A program made the translations under genes and the position numbers. Below, one piece after another: positions 28,975-38,496 of a DNA stretch of 50,497 nucleotides (the first letter of the stretch is position 1; every line of letters begins with the position of its first letter). The notes under the pieces were generated by a model. It did no database searches. It had not been told where the DNA came from and saw only the letters and a list, made by a program, of their open reading frames with translations. Origin of the DNA: Pseudomonas sp. TH10. Its GTDB lineage: Bacteria > Pseudomonadota > Gammaproteobacteria > Pseudomonadales > Pseudomonadaceae. The stretch lies in the NCBI RefSeq assembly GCF_016651255.1, contig NZ_JAEKEG010000170.1, positions 1 to 50,497 on the forward strand. The letters are read 5' to 3'.

Positions 28975-31900
28975 TGCGCCGAAAGCCGGGAAACCGCCAG
29001 TGGCTGACACTGCGAATGACTGCCCGGTTGCAGGTATGGGGTCAGAATCGGCGCCATGCCCTTGAGCACTTGCACCGGCAGCGCCGAAGTGAACTTGAAC
29101 GCTTCAGCCGTGCGACCGGGTACGAACGCGGTCATGGTGCCGAAGTGGGTGTCGCCGATGAAAAACACGAACGTCGCCGTGCGGTTGATCGATTTTGAAC
29201 TGAGTATCCGTCCGCCCGAACCGATGGCTTCGATGCGGTTGTCGCCGGTCCCGGTCTTGCCGCCCATGGCCAACGGCTTGCCGTCTGGCAGGGTGAAGCT
29301 GCCGGAAACCCGTTTGGCCGTGCCGGCATCCACCACCTGCGACAGGGCTTCGCGCATGGCCCTGGCAACTTCGATTGGCATAACCCGTTTGCCGACATGC
29401 GGGTCATTGGTCACGCGGGTTTCGTACGGTGTGCCGGCAGCAAAGTGCAGGCTGTCGATGCGCAGTGTCGGCATGCGCACGCCGTCGTTGAGGATGGTGC
29501 CGATCAGCTCGGCGAGCGCCGCCGGACGATCACCGGAGCTGCCGATCGCGGTCGCCAGCGATGGCACCAGGTGGTCGAACGGATAGCCGACTTTCTGCCA
29601 GCGTTGATGAATCTCAAGGAATGCTTCGATTTCGAGCATGGTGCGAATGCGGCTGTCACGGGCGCCTTTGTGCTTGCTCTTGAACAGCCAGCTATACACC
29701 TCCTGACGCTCGAACTGGCTGGCTTTGACGATCTGGCTGAAAGTCGCGTCAGGGTTGTGCAGCAAGTAGCCCATCAGCCACAGATCGAGCGGGTGAACCT
29801 TGGCGATGAAGCCCTGATCGGGCAGGTCGTAGCTGCCGGGGCCATAGGAGTCGTAGAGGCGGATCAGCCGATCATCGGTGAGTTTTTCAGTGAGCTTGGC
29901 GCCTTTGAGGTGCGCGCGCACGAAAGTGTTGAAGTCTTCCTGAGTGGCATCCGGCAACAGATAACGGTGCACGGCGGCCATGCGGATCGGGGTCGGGCGC
30001 ATGCTGTCGAGGAAGGTTTCCAGGCGTGCCTGGGTGTCCTTGTTCTTGTATTTTTTCCAGAACTTCAGCAGGAACGAGGTGCCTTCGCGGTCGGCGAAAC
30101 CGGCCAGGTATTCCTGGCGGCGTGGATCGCGATCGTCCTTGAGCAGTTCGGCGCTGCTGTTGGGGCCGGAATAGGTGACGTAGCGCACCACGTCGCGCAT
30201 CAGGCGAATGAACGGCAGGTTGATCGACTCGCGCAAAGCATCGCGCAGGCTCGGCATGCGGCCGTTGTCTTCCTTGCGGAAGTTGTGGAACACGTGCAGC
30301 CCGCCGCCGGTGAAAAACGCTTCGCCGGGGCTGGCCGAGTATTTACGGTCGAGCGCAGCGCCGAGCATTTTTCGCAGATCGCGATCCTTGTTCTGCACCA
30401 GATAATCAATGACCCATTGGCTTAGGCGATCCTGATCCGGCACGTCGACTTTCTTCAGTTCCGGCACGCTCATGCCGGCGTATTTATCGTGCAGCTCGGA
30501 GATGATTTGCAGGTAGGTGGTCAGCACGCGCATTTTCGCCGTGGAGCCGAGTTCGAGTTTGCTGCCTTCATTGATGTCGAACGGCTGGTCGGTGCTGTCG
30601 GTCTGGATGCGCACGCGCGAGCCGTCCGGGGTCAGCTCGAACAGGGTGAAGCTGTAGCGCACTTGGGTGGTGCTGGTCGGGGTCAGCAGACGTTCGCCCA
30701 TCAAACCGATCTGCGCTGCGAAGGCCGGGTCAGCGAGTTTTTTCAGGTACTCGGTGGCCTGCATTTGCAGGTCGCCTTGCAGGGTGCTGGTGGCGGACAG
30801 GTCGAGGCGGTCGAGGTCATACAGCGGGCGGTTGAGCATCGTTGCCAAGCGGCTACGGGCGACGCTGATGCCTTTATTGGTTTCGATTGGCTGAATGGTC
30901 GGTTGGGTTTGCCAGTCGCGATAAGTGACCTTGCTGGCCAGCGCGGCGGCCGACAGCGGCGCGTCGATCACGCCATTCTGCGCCAGTAAGCGAATGTGGC
31001 TGTCGGTGAGGCTGGCCAGTTCTTCGCGACCCTTGGTCAGGTAATGCGAAGGGCGGCGCTGGGCGATCATCAGCGAGAGCATTTCGCGCAGCGCGAGGCC
31101 TTTCTCCGCCAGGCTTTGCGGATCCGTTTGAGTGCTAGCCAGGCGTTGGTTGGCCTGGTTGAAATCGGCTCCGTACCAGACGCGCAACCCCTCGGCCATG
31201 CCGTGCACTTCACCATGACCGGGTACGGCGGACAGGGGCACGCTGTTGAGGTAGTCACGCACTACATTTTGCCGGGCGACCAGGGTGTCCGGGCCGTCCT
31301 GGTACGCGCGCACGCTGGCGGAAATCATCTGGCGGATCTTCTCGGCGCCGGAAACCGTCAGGCCGTCAGGCGAGTGGCGGTACTTTTCCAGTTGTGTCGC
31401 CAGCGTGCTGCCGCCCGCCGACTGGCCGGGCAGATGCAGCAACTTCGCCACTTGCGACCAGGCCGCCATGCCGAAGCGTGGCCAGTCCACCGCCGGGTTG
31501 GCATGGGGCTGGCGCGGGTCGAGCAGGAAGCGGTTTTCGATGAACAGCAGGCTGCTGACCACCACTGGCGGAATCGCATCGAAGCTTGCGTACAACTGTT
31601 GCGGGTATTTGTATTGATACAAGGGGGCCGCCCGGCAGTCGGTGATTGACAGCCCGGCCTGGATTTTTTCCGCGTAGGGGACAAAAAAGCCTTTGTCGCT
31701 GTAGTCCATCAATGCTTGGGAGAAACGGGTTTGCGACTTCACCACGTAATCACGCTTGATCAGGCGTGGTAGAAATTCCCCGAGGGAGCTGTAGCCCAGG
31801 CGCAGGTCAAAAGGTCCCGCGCCGGGATAGCGAATGGCATCGCTGGGACCGGGTTGCAGGTCGTAATTGAGCGTCGCAGCGTACTTGCTGACCTCCCTGG

Positions 31901-32105
31901 ACTGGAATTTCGAGGTGCGCATTTCCTTGGCGGCCGCCAAGCCGACGACGATGAGGATAATCAACAGCAACAGGAAAAAAGCCTTCCACCCATGTTTCGA
32001 ACCACGGGGTTTTTCAGGTGACGGCGCTTCATCCACAGCTTCAGTCTGGACCACGGTTTTACTCGAATCGGTTTGCCACAAAGCGCCCATAGTCGACTGA
32101 TCCAT
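28971..32105 (-). CDS. Bifunctional transglycosylase/transpeptidase-like penicillin-binding protein
   Basis: A large inner-membrane protein of 1,044 residues. A cytoplasmic tail and one span (about 42-58, FFLLLLIILIVVGLAAA) precede a GT51 peptidoglycan glycosyltransferase domain with the catalytic-Glu motif LLFIENRFL (Glu190) and GGSTLATQLEKYRHSP near 231. The penicillin-binding transpeptidase part has SxxK as STAK (Ser521), an SIN motif in ESINLPFIRL and KTGTG at 950-954. It is longer than PBP1a/1b owing to an inserted helical region between the domains, and matches the Pseudomonas group annotated as transglycosylase domain-containing protein. It probably has a specialised role beside the main PBP1 enzymes. 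Its stop overlaps the repaired toxin 2 stop tail-to-tail. Confidence 0.88.
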   Translation of the reverse strand: MDQSTMGALWQTDSSKTVVQTEAVDEAPSPEKPRGSKHGWKAFFLLLLIILIVVGLAAAKEMRTSKFQSREVSKYAATLNYDLQPGPSDAIRYPGAGPFDLRLGYSSLGEFLPRLIKRDYVVKSQTRFSQALMDYSDKGFFVPYAEKIQAGLSITDCRAAPLYQYKYPQQLYASFDAIPPVVVSSLLFIENRFLLDPRQPHANPAVDWPRFGMAAWSQVAKLLHLPGQSAGGSTLATQLEKYRHSPDGLTVSGAEKIRQMISASVRAYQDGPDTLVARQNVVRDYLNSVPLSAVPGHGEVHGMAEGLRVWYGADFNQANQRLASTQTDPQSLAEKGLALREMLSLMIAQRRPSHYLTKGREELASLTDSHIRLLAQNGVIDAPLSAAALASKVTYRDWQTQPTIQPIETNKGISVARSRLATMLNRPLYDLDRLDLSATSTLQGDLQMQATEYLKKLADPAFAAQIGLMGERLLTPTSTTQVRYSFTLFELTPDGSRVRIQTDSTDQPFDINEGSKLELGSTAKMRVLTTYLQIISELHDKYAGMSVPELKKVDVPDQDRLSQWVIDYLVQNKDRDLRKMLGAALDRKYSASPGEAFFTGGGLHVFHNFRKEDNGRMPSLRDALRESINLPFIRLMRDVVRYVTYSGPNSSAELLKDDRDPRRQEYLAGFADREGTSFLLKFWKKYKNKDTQARLETFLDSMRPTPIRMAAVHRYLLPDATQEDFNTFVRAHLKGAKLTEKLTDDRLIRLYDSYGPGSYDLPDQGFIAKVHPLDLWLMGYLLHNPDATFSQIVKASQFERQEVYSWLFKSKHKGARDSRIRTMLEIEAFLEIHQRWQKVGYPFDHLVPSLATAIGSSGDRPAALAELIGTILNDGVRMPTLRIDSLHFAAGTPYETRVTNDPHVGKRVMPIEVARAMREALSQVVDAGTAKRVSGSFTLPDGKPLAMGGKTGTGDNRIEAIGSGGRILSSKSINRTATFVFFIGDTHFGTMTAFVPGRTAEAFKFTSALPVQVLKGMAPILTPYLQPGSHSQCQPLAVSRLSAH

Positions 32106-32691
32106 TCACGCAGATTGATCGGACTTGTCTGAAGCTTAGACGGTGGTTGGCGCTGGTGAAAAAATTGTGAACTTGTTGTGCGCAGGAGCCTGTAGGAGCC
32201 CCTAGGAGCTGACGAGTGAAACGAGGCTGCGATCTTTTTATCTTGTGTTTAAAAAAACGGATCAAAAGATCGCAGCCTCGTTTCACTCGTCAGCGCCTAC
32301 AAGTTGGAATTCAAGTGATCGCGAGTATCTGCCCTGCAGCCTTGAGATAGAGCCGTTCACGCGTAAATTAGGCCTAAGTAGGGACATGACGACGCACCAA
32401 TAGCGTGCAATACTCCGCGCCGTTTTAGCTGCGAAAATTCCTACGAAACGCAGGTAATGCCTCTCCGTAAACCGGGCTTTTGCCGAGAGTTGTCGCTGAA
32501 TGTTGTGGTTTATAGAGTGAAAAACCCTGTCGTAAGCTTTTTATACTGCACGCCCCGCTGATCTTGCAGGTTTTGTCCTACAAGACGCGTTCGCCCACGA
32601 GGCCGGCGCGGTTTCACGGCAGCCAAGGCTTATCCGCCATCGCTGCGACACTCGGTGGTCATATCCAATAACAAGACGAGGTTGCACCCCC
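32106..32691. other. 586-base gap between divergent PBP and permease genes
   Basis: Contains the long palindrome at 32208-32294 and, further right, the promoter region of the permease. A TTATACTGC element near 32540 could be a -10 box, with AAAACCCTGTCG upstream, but the -35 is unclear. ACGAGG about ten bases before 32692 is the permease ribosome site. No small gene or RNA was recognised. Confidence 0.5.
32208..32294. repeat. Long perfect inverted repeat, 31-bp arms, variant of the 6764 element
   Basis: The arms at 32208-32238 and 32264-32294 are exact reverse complements over 31 bases with a 25-base AT-rich loop. They share the GGCTGCGATCTTTT end with the 6764 element, but the outer half is GACGAGTGAAACGA instead of GGAGCTGCCGAA. 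Both arms carry the change, so pairing is conserved. Confidence 0.85.
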
Positions 32692-34129
32692 ATGCCAGTC
32701 GGCAATCACCTGCCTCACGGCGACACCGCTCAGGGCGGTCCGCTTAAACGCGAACTCGGCGAACGGCATATTCGCCTGATGGCGCTCGGTGCCTGTATCG
32801 GCGTCGGTCTGTTCTTAGGTTCGGCCAAAGCCATTGAAATGGCCGGCCCGGCGATCATGATTTCCTACATTCTGGGTGGCCTGGCGATCCTGGTGATCAT
32901 GCGCGCCCTCGGCGAAATGGCCGTGCACAACCCGGTGGCCGGTTCGTTCGGCCGCTACGCGCAAGACTACCTTGGCCCATTGGCGGGTTTTCTCACTGGC
33001 TGGAACTACTGGTTCCTGTGGCTGGTGACCTGCGTCGCGGAAATCACCGCGGTGGCCGTGTACATGGGCATCTGGTTCCCCGATGTACCGCGCTGGATCT
33101 GGGCCCTCGCGGCGCTGGTCAGTATGGGCTCGATCAACCTGATCGCGGTGAAAGCCTTTGGTGAGTTCGAGTTCTGGTTTGCGCTGATCAAGATCGTCAC
33201 CATCATCGCCATGGTCATTGGCGGCGTCGGCATCATCGCTTTTGGTTTCGGCAACGATGGCGTCGCGCTGGGCATTTCCAACCTGTGGGCCCACGGCGGC
33301 TTTATGCCCAACGGTGTGACCGGTGTGCTGATGTCGCTGCAAATGGTCATGTTCGCCTACCTCGGTGTCGAGATGATCGGCCTGACCGCCGGCGAAGCGA
33401 AGAACCCGCAGAAAACCATTCCCAATGCGATCGGCTCGGTGTTCTGGCGGATTCTGCTGTTCTACGTCGGCGCACTGTTCGTGATTCTGTCGATTTACCC
33501 ATGGAACGAAATCGGTACCCAGGGCAGCCCGTTCGTGATGACCTTCGAGCGTCTGGGCATCAAGACTGCAGCCGGTATCATTAACTTCGTGGTGATTACC
33601 GCTGCGCTGTCGTCCTGCAACGGCGGCATTTTCAGCACCGGACGCATGCTTTACAGCCTGGCGCAGAATGGCCAGGCCCCGGCCGGTTTCGCCACGACCT
33701 CGAGCAACGGCGTACCGCGTCGCGCACTGCTGCTGTCGATCGGCGCCTTGCTGCTGGGCGTGCTGCTCAACTACCTGGTGCCTGAGAAAGTCTTCGTCTG
33801 GGTGACGGCAATTGCCACCTTTGGCGCGATCTGGACGTGGGTGATGATCCTGTTGGCCCAGCTCAAATTCCGCAAAGGCCTGAGCGCCAGCGAACGTGCC
33901 GGCCTGAAATACAAGATGTGGCTGTTCCCGGTCAGCTCGTACCTGGCGCTGGCGTTCCTGGTGCTGGTGGTTTGCCTCATGGCCTACTTCCCCGACACCC
34001 GCGTGGCGCTGTATGTCGGCCCGGCCTTCCTGGTGCTGCTGACGGTGTTATTCTACGTGTTCAAACTCCAGCCGACCGGATGTATCGCAGGGTGCGGCGC
34101 GTTCGGCTCCCTTGATTGTGCGTATGTGA
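32692..34129 (+). CDS. proY: ProY-like proline/amino-acid permease, frameshifted at C-terminus
   Basis: An APC-superfamily inner-membrane importer with twelve spans. Signatures include RHIRLMALGACIGVGLFLGS, MRALGEMAVHNPVAGSF, the YLGVEMIGLTAGEAKNPQ segment and FYVGALFVILSIYPWNEIG, all very close to ProY of enterobacteria. As given, the frame runs on to 34218, but its last ~45 residues are non-typical and cross an intrinsic terminator. Dropping one G of the pair at 34078-34079 gives LQPTDVSQGAARSAP and a stop at 34129 just before that terminator (478 residues, normal for the family). The ribosome site ACGAGG precedes the ATG at 32692. Proline is inferred; GABA or another amino acid is possible. 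Confidence 0.85.
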
Positions 34130-34135
34130 AATGCC

Positions 34136-34166
34136 AAAGCCCCGGTCTGTCGATCGGGGCTTTTTC
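34136..34166 (+). terminator. Rho-independent terminator of the permease gene
   Basis: The stem GCCCCG/CGGGGC (34139-34144 and 34155-34160), extended by AAA/TTT pairing, is followed by five T residues. It lies seven bases after the repaired permease stop at 34129 and would fall inside the uncorrected reading frame, which supports the frame correction. Confidence 0.85.
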
Positions 34167-34281
34167 GTTGCAGGATTTCACCGTCGGTCTGAAAAACACC
34201 CCCGCCTGTGATTTCTGACAGTCGCCAGGCTCAAACCCTTATGTGCCGAGGATGACGGTAGTCAGCAACGGAGGGGGCGCC

Positions 34282-34655
34282 ATGAGACGCTTGTGGAAAG
34301 GAATGTCCAGCTACACGGTGATCGGGATTGCAAATACGCTGATCCATTGGCAGATTTTTTCCTGCTCAGCGTGGCGGCTGACTTTAGCCAGGCCGTCAGT
34401 AACCTCATGGCGTTCTGCGTGGCCGCCTCGTTCTCTTTCTACATGAACGCGCAATTCACCTTCGACGGCAAAACGTCGGTCGCCAACTATGCTTTATTCC
34501 TGGTGACCATGGGCGCCTTGAGTCTGGGGGTGGGCCATGTTGCCGACGTCTGGCGACTGCATGGCCTGCTCACGGTCGGGCTGTTTTCCGCATTGAGCCT
34601 GGTGCTGGGTTTCCTCTTCTCCAAATACGTTGTCTTCCGCGAGCATCAGGTATGA
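34282..34655 (+). CDS. gtrA: GtrA family membrane protein, frameshifted
   Basis: A small four-span membrane protein proposed to flip or stabilise the bactoprenol-linked glucose used to decorate O-antigen. The N-terminus [24 protein letters not shown] starts at the ATG 34282 with GGAGGGG upstream. The rest ([19 protein letters not shown]..., [22 protein letters not shown]) lies in another frame. Restoring one T to the T6 run 34355-34360 joins them as [12 protein letters not shown] and gives 124 residues, normal for GtrA. The stop overlaps the next start (ATGA). First gene of a three-gene set. Confidence 0.9.
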
Positions 34656-35593
34656 AAATCTCGCTCATCGTGCCGGTGTTCAATGAAGAGCAGGCCATCA
34701 ATCTGTTTTACCAGGCCGTTCGCAACGAGCTGAAACTGGATCAGGCCGAAGTCGAAATTGTTTTCATCAACGACGGCAGCACGGACCGTACAGCCGAACA
34801 GGCAGCCGCGCTCGCGCAGGTCGACGAGCAGGTCGTGCTGATCAATTTTTCGCGTAATTTTGGCAAGGAACCCGCGCTGTTCGCCGGCCTTGAACATGCT
34901 ACCGGCGATGCGGTGATTCCCATGGACGTCGACTTGCAGGACCCGATCAGCGTAATCCCGTTGTTGATCGAGCAGTGGTTGAAGGGGGCGGACGTGGTGC
35001 TTGCCAAGCGCCGTGATCGCAGCGCCGACAGCTACATGAAGCGCCACAGTGCATCACTTTTCTACCACCTGCTCAATCGCATTTCCTACACCCGCATCGA
35101 AGAAAATGTCGGTGATTTCCGGCTGATGGACCGCAAGGTCGTCGACGTGATTCGCGCGCTGCCGGAACATCAGCTGTTCATGAAAGGCGTGCTGTCCTGG
35201 GCCGGTTTCAACACCGTGGTGGTGGAGTACGAGCGTGCCTCGCGGGTGGCCGGCAACAGCAAATTCAACGGCTGGAAACTGTGGAACCTGGCGTTGGAGG
35301 GCGTGACCTCGTTCAGCACGGTGCCTTTGCGCCTGTGGACCTACATCGGTGGTGCCATTTCAGTCTTTGCCGTGCTGTATGCGGTGTACATGGTGCTGGA
35401 CAAGATTTTCTTCGGTAACAGCGTCCCTGGGTACCCCTCGCTGATGACCGCCATTCTGTTTCTCGGCGGTGTTCAACTGATCGGCATCGGCATTCTCGGC
35501 GAGTACGTCGGCCGCATCTACATCGAGGCCAAGCATCGACCGCGTTACGTGATAAAGGACATCGTCGGCGCCAGGCAGGGGCGCGATCTTTAA
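34652..35593 (+). CDS. gtrB: GtrB-like bactoprenol glucosyltransferase (GT2)
   Basis: A GT-A fold glycosyltransferase that charges undecaprenyl phosphate with glucose from UDP-glucose on the cytosolic face. Sequence features are [30 protein letters not shown], the metal-binding DVDLQDP and [17 protein letters not shown]. Near the C-terminus are two spans ([19 protein letters not shown] and [26 protein letters not shown]) typical of GtrB/Yfdh. It has 313 residues, normal length, and overlaps gtrA by four bases, with gtrC-like downstream after one base. The gene is intact. DPM1-like polyprenol mannosyl transfer is a possible alternative, but the neighbours favour Gtr. Confidence 0.93.
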   Translation: MKISLIVPVFNEEQAINLFYQAVRNELKLDQAEVEIVFINDGSTDRTAEQAAALAQVDEQVVLINFSRNFGKEPALFAGLEHATGDAVIPMDVDLQDPISVIPLLIEQWLKGADVVLAKRRDRSADSYMKRHSASLFYHLLNRISYTRIEENVGDFRLMDRKVVDVIRALPEHQLFMKGVLSWAGFNTVVVEYERASRVAGNSKFNGWKLWNLALEGVTSFSTVPLRLWTYIGGAISVFAVLYAVYMVLDKIFFGNSVPGYPSLMTAILFLGGVQLIGIGILGEYVGRIYIEAKHRPRYVIKDIVGARQGRDL

Positions 35594-35594
35594 C

Positions 35595-37103
35595 ATGGGC
35601 CGACTGGGTGACGCTCTGACCCGTGAGCTGGGGCGGCGCCAGGCCTGGCGGCTGTTTGTGCTGGCGACGCTGGTGTATGTGTTGCCGCTGATCCTTGCCG
35701 ACTACCGCTATATCGATGACAACTGGCGCGCGTTGTCGGGCGGCATGGAATGGGCAGGTCAGGGACGGTTGTTCGCCGAGCTGATGTACAAGGCCCTGAC
35801 CTTGAGCCCTGGCGCGCCGAACATTTTTCCGTTGCCGCTGTTGATCGCCACGCTGGCCATGGCATCGGCCCTGACCAGCCTGACGTTTCACTACTGGCGC
35901 GAGCCCAGGGTCTCCAACTGCCTGGTGGTGTTGCCGCTGTGGTACAACCCGTTTTTCCTGCAGAACCTGTCTTATCAATACGACGGCCCCGCCATGGCAT
36001 TGAGCGTGGTGGCAGTCATCTACGCAATCAGTTTTCACCACACCTCGCGCATCCTGCAGTGGCTGGTGCCTGCCGGTCTTGTCGCGTTGGGTTTGGGCTT
36101 GTATCAGATCAGTTTTAATGTGTTCCTGGGATTGTGCTGCCTTGAAGTGCTGAAGGGCGCCCATGACCAGCTGGAATGGCGCAAGTGGCGAGATCTGATC
36201 GGCTGCAGAATCGCCCAGGCGGCCCTTGGCGCATTGATCTACGGCGTGACCGCCTACCCGTTTACCGAGTCAAATCGCACCCTGTTATTGAACCTGGACG
36301 CCGATCCATGGCTGCAGGTGCTGATCAATATCGGCCGCGTGCTGGAAAAGGTGCAGTTGCTGTTCCATGGCGGCTTTACCTGGGTGCTGGCCGGGCTGAT
36401 GTTGTGTGCAATAGCGGGCGCCGCAGGGCTGGGGCGCGAGATTTCCAGGCGTCCGGACAGCGCAGCCAAACGCTTGTGCATCGGCCTGGTATGCCTGCTG
36501 ACCCTGCCGCTGGTGACCTTGCTTGTGTCGGGCATGGCGTTGTTCTTTCGCGACTTCAACGAAGGCGCCAGAACCTTGATGGGCTTCGCCGTGCTGCTGG
36601 TGCTGCTGTTCTACCTCGGCCACCTGGCATTGTCGCGGCTTCACCCGCGCCTGCCGCTGCTGCTGGCCTTACCGCTGCTGGCGACGCTGTCGCTGTCCTA
36701 CGCCTACGGCCGGGTGCTGACCGTGCAGAAGGCCTTCGCCACCCAGGCCCTGGGCAGTCTTGCGCAAGACATCAGCGCCCATCGAGAGCTGCGCGAAGCC
36801 AAGCGTATCTATCTGTCGGTGACCTATTCCGATCACTGGCTGACGGGCGCAGCCGGTACGTTCAGGCAGATGCCGGTGCTGCATTATCTGCTCAACATCG
36901 ACTTCTACATGCTGGCCGAGAACCTGCCCAGCGTCGGCATCACCAACGTGGTCGCCGAGAAGGAACGGCGCAATGCCACGCGCGTAGGGTACCTGGCCTA
37001 TCCAGCGCTGGTGGACAGGCCGTACTACCGGATATACCTGATCGGCGACTACGGGTTTATCGTCGTCAAGGAACCACCGCCGATCAAGACTTTGCGCTGG
37101 TGA
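35595..37103 (+). CDS. GtrII-like glucosyltransferase membrane protein
   Basis: A 502-residue polytopic membrane protein of about eleven spans, consistent with GtrII/GtrC-type enzymes that add the flipped glucose to O-antigen in the periplasm. The early segment RYIDDNWRALSG has acidic residues placed like the catalytic loop (DD motif) of GT-C enzymes, and NLSYQYDGPAMAL follows. A periplasmic C-terminal region (TYSDHWLTGAAGTFRQMPVLH...) ends with VVKEPPPI. It follows gtrB after one base and ends the set. The sugar and linkage are unknown, as this component sets the specificity of each system. No phage integrase or att site is visible. Confidence 0.85.
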   Translation: MGRLGDALTRELGRRQAWRLFVLATLVYVLPLILADYRYIDDNWRALSGGMEWAGQGRLFAELMYKALTLSPGAPNIFPLPLLIATLAMASALTSLTFHYWREPRVSNCLVVLPLWYNPFFLQNLSYQYDGPAMALSVVAVIYAISFHHTSRILQWLVPAGLVALGLGLYQISFNVFLGLCCLEVLKGAHDQLEWRKWRDLIGCRIAQAALGALIYGVTAYPFTESNRTLLLNLDADPWLQVLINIGRVLEKVQLLFHGGFTWVLAGLMLCAIAGAAGLGREISRRPDSAAKRLCIGLVCLLTLPLVTLLVSGMALFFRDFNEGARTLMGFAVLLVLLFYLGHLALSRLHPRLPLLLALPLLATLSLSYAYGRVLTVQKAFATQALGSLAQDISAHRELREAKRIYLSVTYSDHWLTGAAGTFRQMPVLHYLLNIDFYMLAENLPSVGITNVVAEKERRNATRVGYLAYPALVDRPYYRIYLIGDYGFIVVKEPPPIKTLRW

Positions 37104-37131
37104 ACCCACTGATGCCAGCCTCGCGGGGGCG

Positions 37132-38496
37132 TCAGTCGACTCGGCTGCTCTGGCGAATGGGTAACTCGACCCGGAATGTGGTGCCCACGCCGACTTCACT
37201 GCGAACCGTGATTTCTCCGCGATGCTTCTTGATGATGCCGTAGGACAAGGACAATCCCAGGCCTGTGCCCTGGCCAACGGGTTTTGTAGTGAAAAACGGG
37301 TCGAAGATTTTCTGCAGGTTCTGCGGTGCGATGCCGGAGCCGGTGTCTTGCACTTCGATCCATACCGACTGTGCAGCATGCCCGGTGCGCAGGGTCAGGG
37401 TGCCGCGTTCCGGGCCAATCGCCTGGGAGGCATTGACGATCAGGTTCATGAACACCTGATTGATTTGTGAGGGCAGGCACTCGATGTCGGGTAGCACCTG
37501 ATACTCCTTGAGCACATCGGCCTTGTACTTGAGTTCGTTGGCGACGATGTTCAGGGTCGACTCGATGCCCTGCTGCAAGTTGATCCACTGCCATTCCTGA
37601 TTGGCGTCCACCCGGGAAAAATCCTTGAGGTCCCTGACTATCCGGCCGACCCGGTTGATGCCGTCCTTGGACTCCTTGATCAGCAGCGGAATGTCCTCGC
37701 GCAGGAAGTCCAGTTCAATCCGTTCGCGCAGCTGCTGCAGGCGTTCGGCCCACTCACCGGCCTGGATCAAGGTCGCAGCCTGCCCATAGGCATCGAGCAT
37801 TTCCTGCAGTTGCTGGAAGTAGCCATCGAGCGTGCCGAGGTTGGATGAGATGAAGCCGATGGGATTGTTGATCTCATGGGCAACGCCAGCGGCGAGCTGC
37901 CCCAGCGACGCCAGTTTTTCCGATTGCACCAGTTGTGATTCAAGCTGTTTGCGCTCGTCGACTTCCCGCTGCACCAGATGCTCAAGATGATTCATCTGCA
38001 AGCTGGCCCGTTCTGTCATGTCCCATTTGGCCAACAGGGTATTGGCCATTTGCTGCACTTCCACATTGTCGAACGGCTTTTTCAGAATCAGTACCCGGTC
38101 ATGGGCCTGCAGGCGGTCGAGCAGTTCATCCCAGGAATAATCGGAGTAGGCGGTACACACCACCACTTGCAAGCGCGGGTCTGCCTGCCACAGGTGTTCG
38201 ATGGTCTGGGCGCCGTCCCAGCCTTCGGGCATGCGCATATCGACGAAGGCCAGGGCATAGGGTCGCTGTTGGTCCAGCGCCCACTTCAGTTTACCCAGAC
38301 CTTCCTGCCCTCCGTAGGCCGAATCCAGCTCAACCGTCACGCGGGTCGGTGCGGTCTCGCTGCCGAACAGGGTCGCTTCCATCGCATCCATCTCCTGCGT
38401 CTGCACCGGGGGAGGCATGAGGATCTTGCGAAAATCCGCATGAATGGACGGAGTGTCGTCGATCAGCAGGATGCGCCGATTGAAACCCTCGCTCAT
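37132..38496 (-). CDS. REC-fused sensor histidine kinase (soluble)
   Basis: A 454-residue cytosolic hybrid with an N-terminal receiver and a C-terminal kinase. The receiver has the acidic pocket [15 protein letters not shown], Asp86 in [12 protein letters not shown], and KKPFDN; it carries an ~30-residue insertion after helix 1 also seen in the EAL protein of the same operon. A coiled coil ([20 protein letters not shown]) leads to the H-box [16 protein letters not shown] (near residue 205), an N-box [12 protein letters not shown]1 DTGSGI and GTGLGLS. It lacks membrane spans. Its start overlaps the stop of the membrane kinase upstream by four bases. It probably takes phosphate or signal from that sensor and is the last gene of the operon. 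Confidence 0.9.
   Translation of the reverse strand: MSEGFNRRILLIDDTPSIHADFRKILMPPPVQTQEMDAMEATLFGSETAPTRVTVELDSAYGGQEGLGKLKWALDQQRPYALAFVDMRMPEGWDGAQTIEHLWQADPRLQVVVCTAYSDYSWDELLDRLQAHDRVLILKKPFDNVEVQQMANTLLAKWDMTERASLQMNHLEHLVQREVDERKQLESQLVQSEKLASLGQLAAGVAHEINNPIGFISSNLGTLDGYFQQLQEMLDAYGQAATLIQAGEWAERLQQLRERIELDFLREDIPLLIKESKDGINRVGRIVRDLKDFSRVDANQEWQWINLQQGIESTLNIVANELKYKADVLKEYQVLPDIECLPSQINQVFMNLIVNASQAIGPERGTLTLRTGHAAQSVWIEVQDTGSGIAPQNLQKIFDPFFTTKPVGQGTGLGLSLSYGIIKKHRGEITVRSEVGVGTTFRVELPIRQSSRVD

Noticed and set aside
28786..29010. 74-residue minus-strand frame after the PBP gene
   Set aside because: It overlaps the PBP 3' end and is the reverse of the repaired C-terminal tail of toxin 2, which has better coding character.
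34230..37110. Prophage serotype-conversion module
   Set aside because: No integrase, attachment repeat or tRNA gene was seen on either side of the gtr genes.
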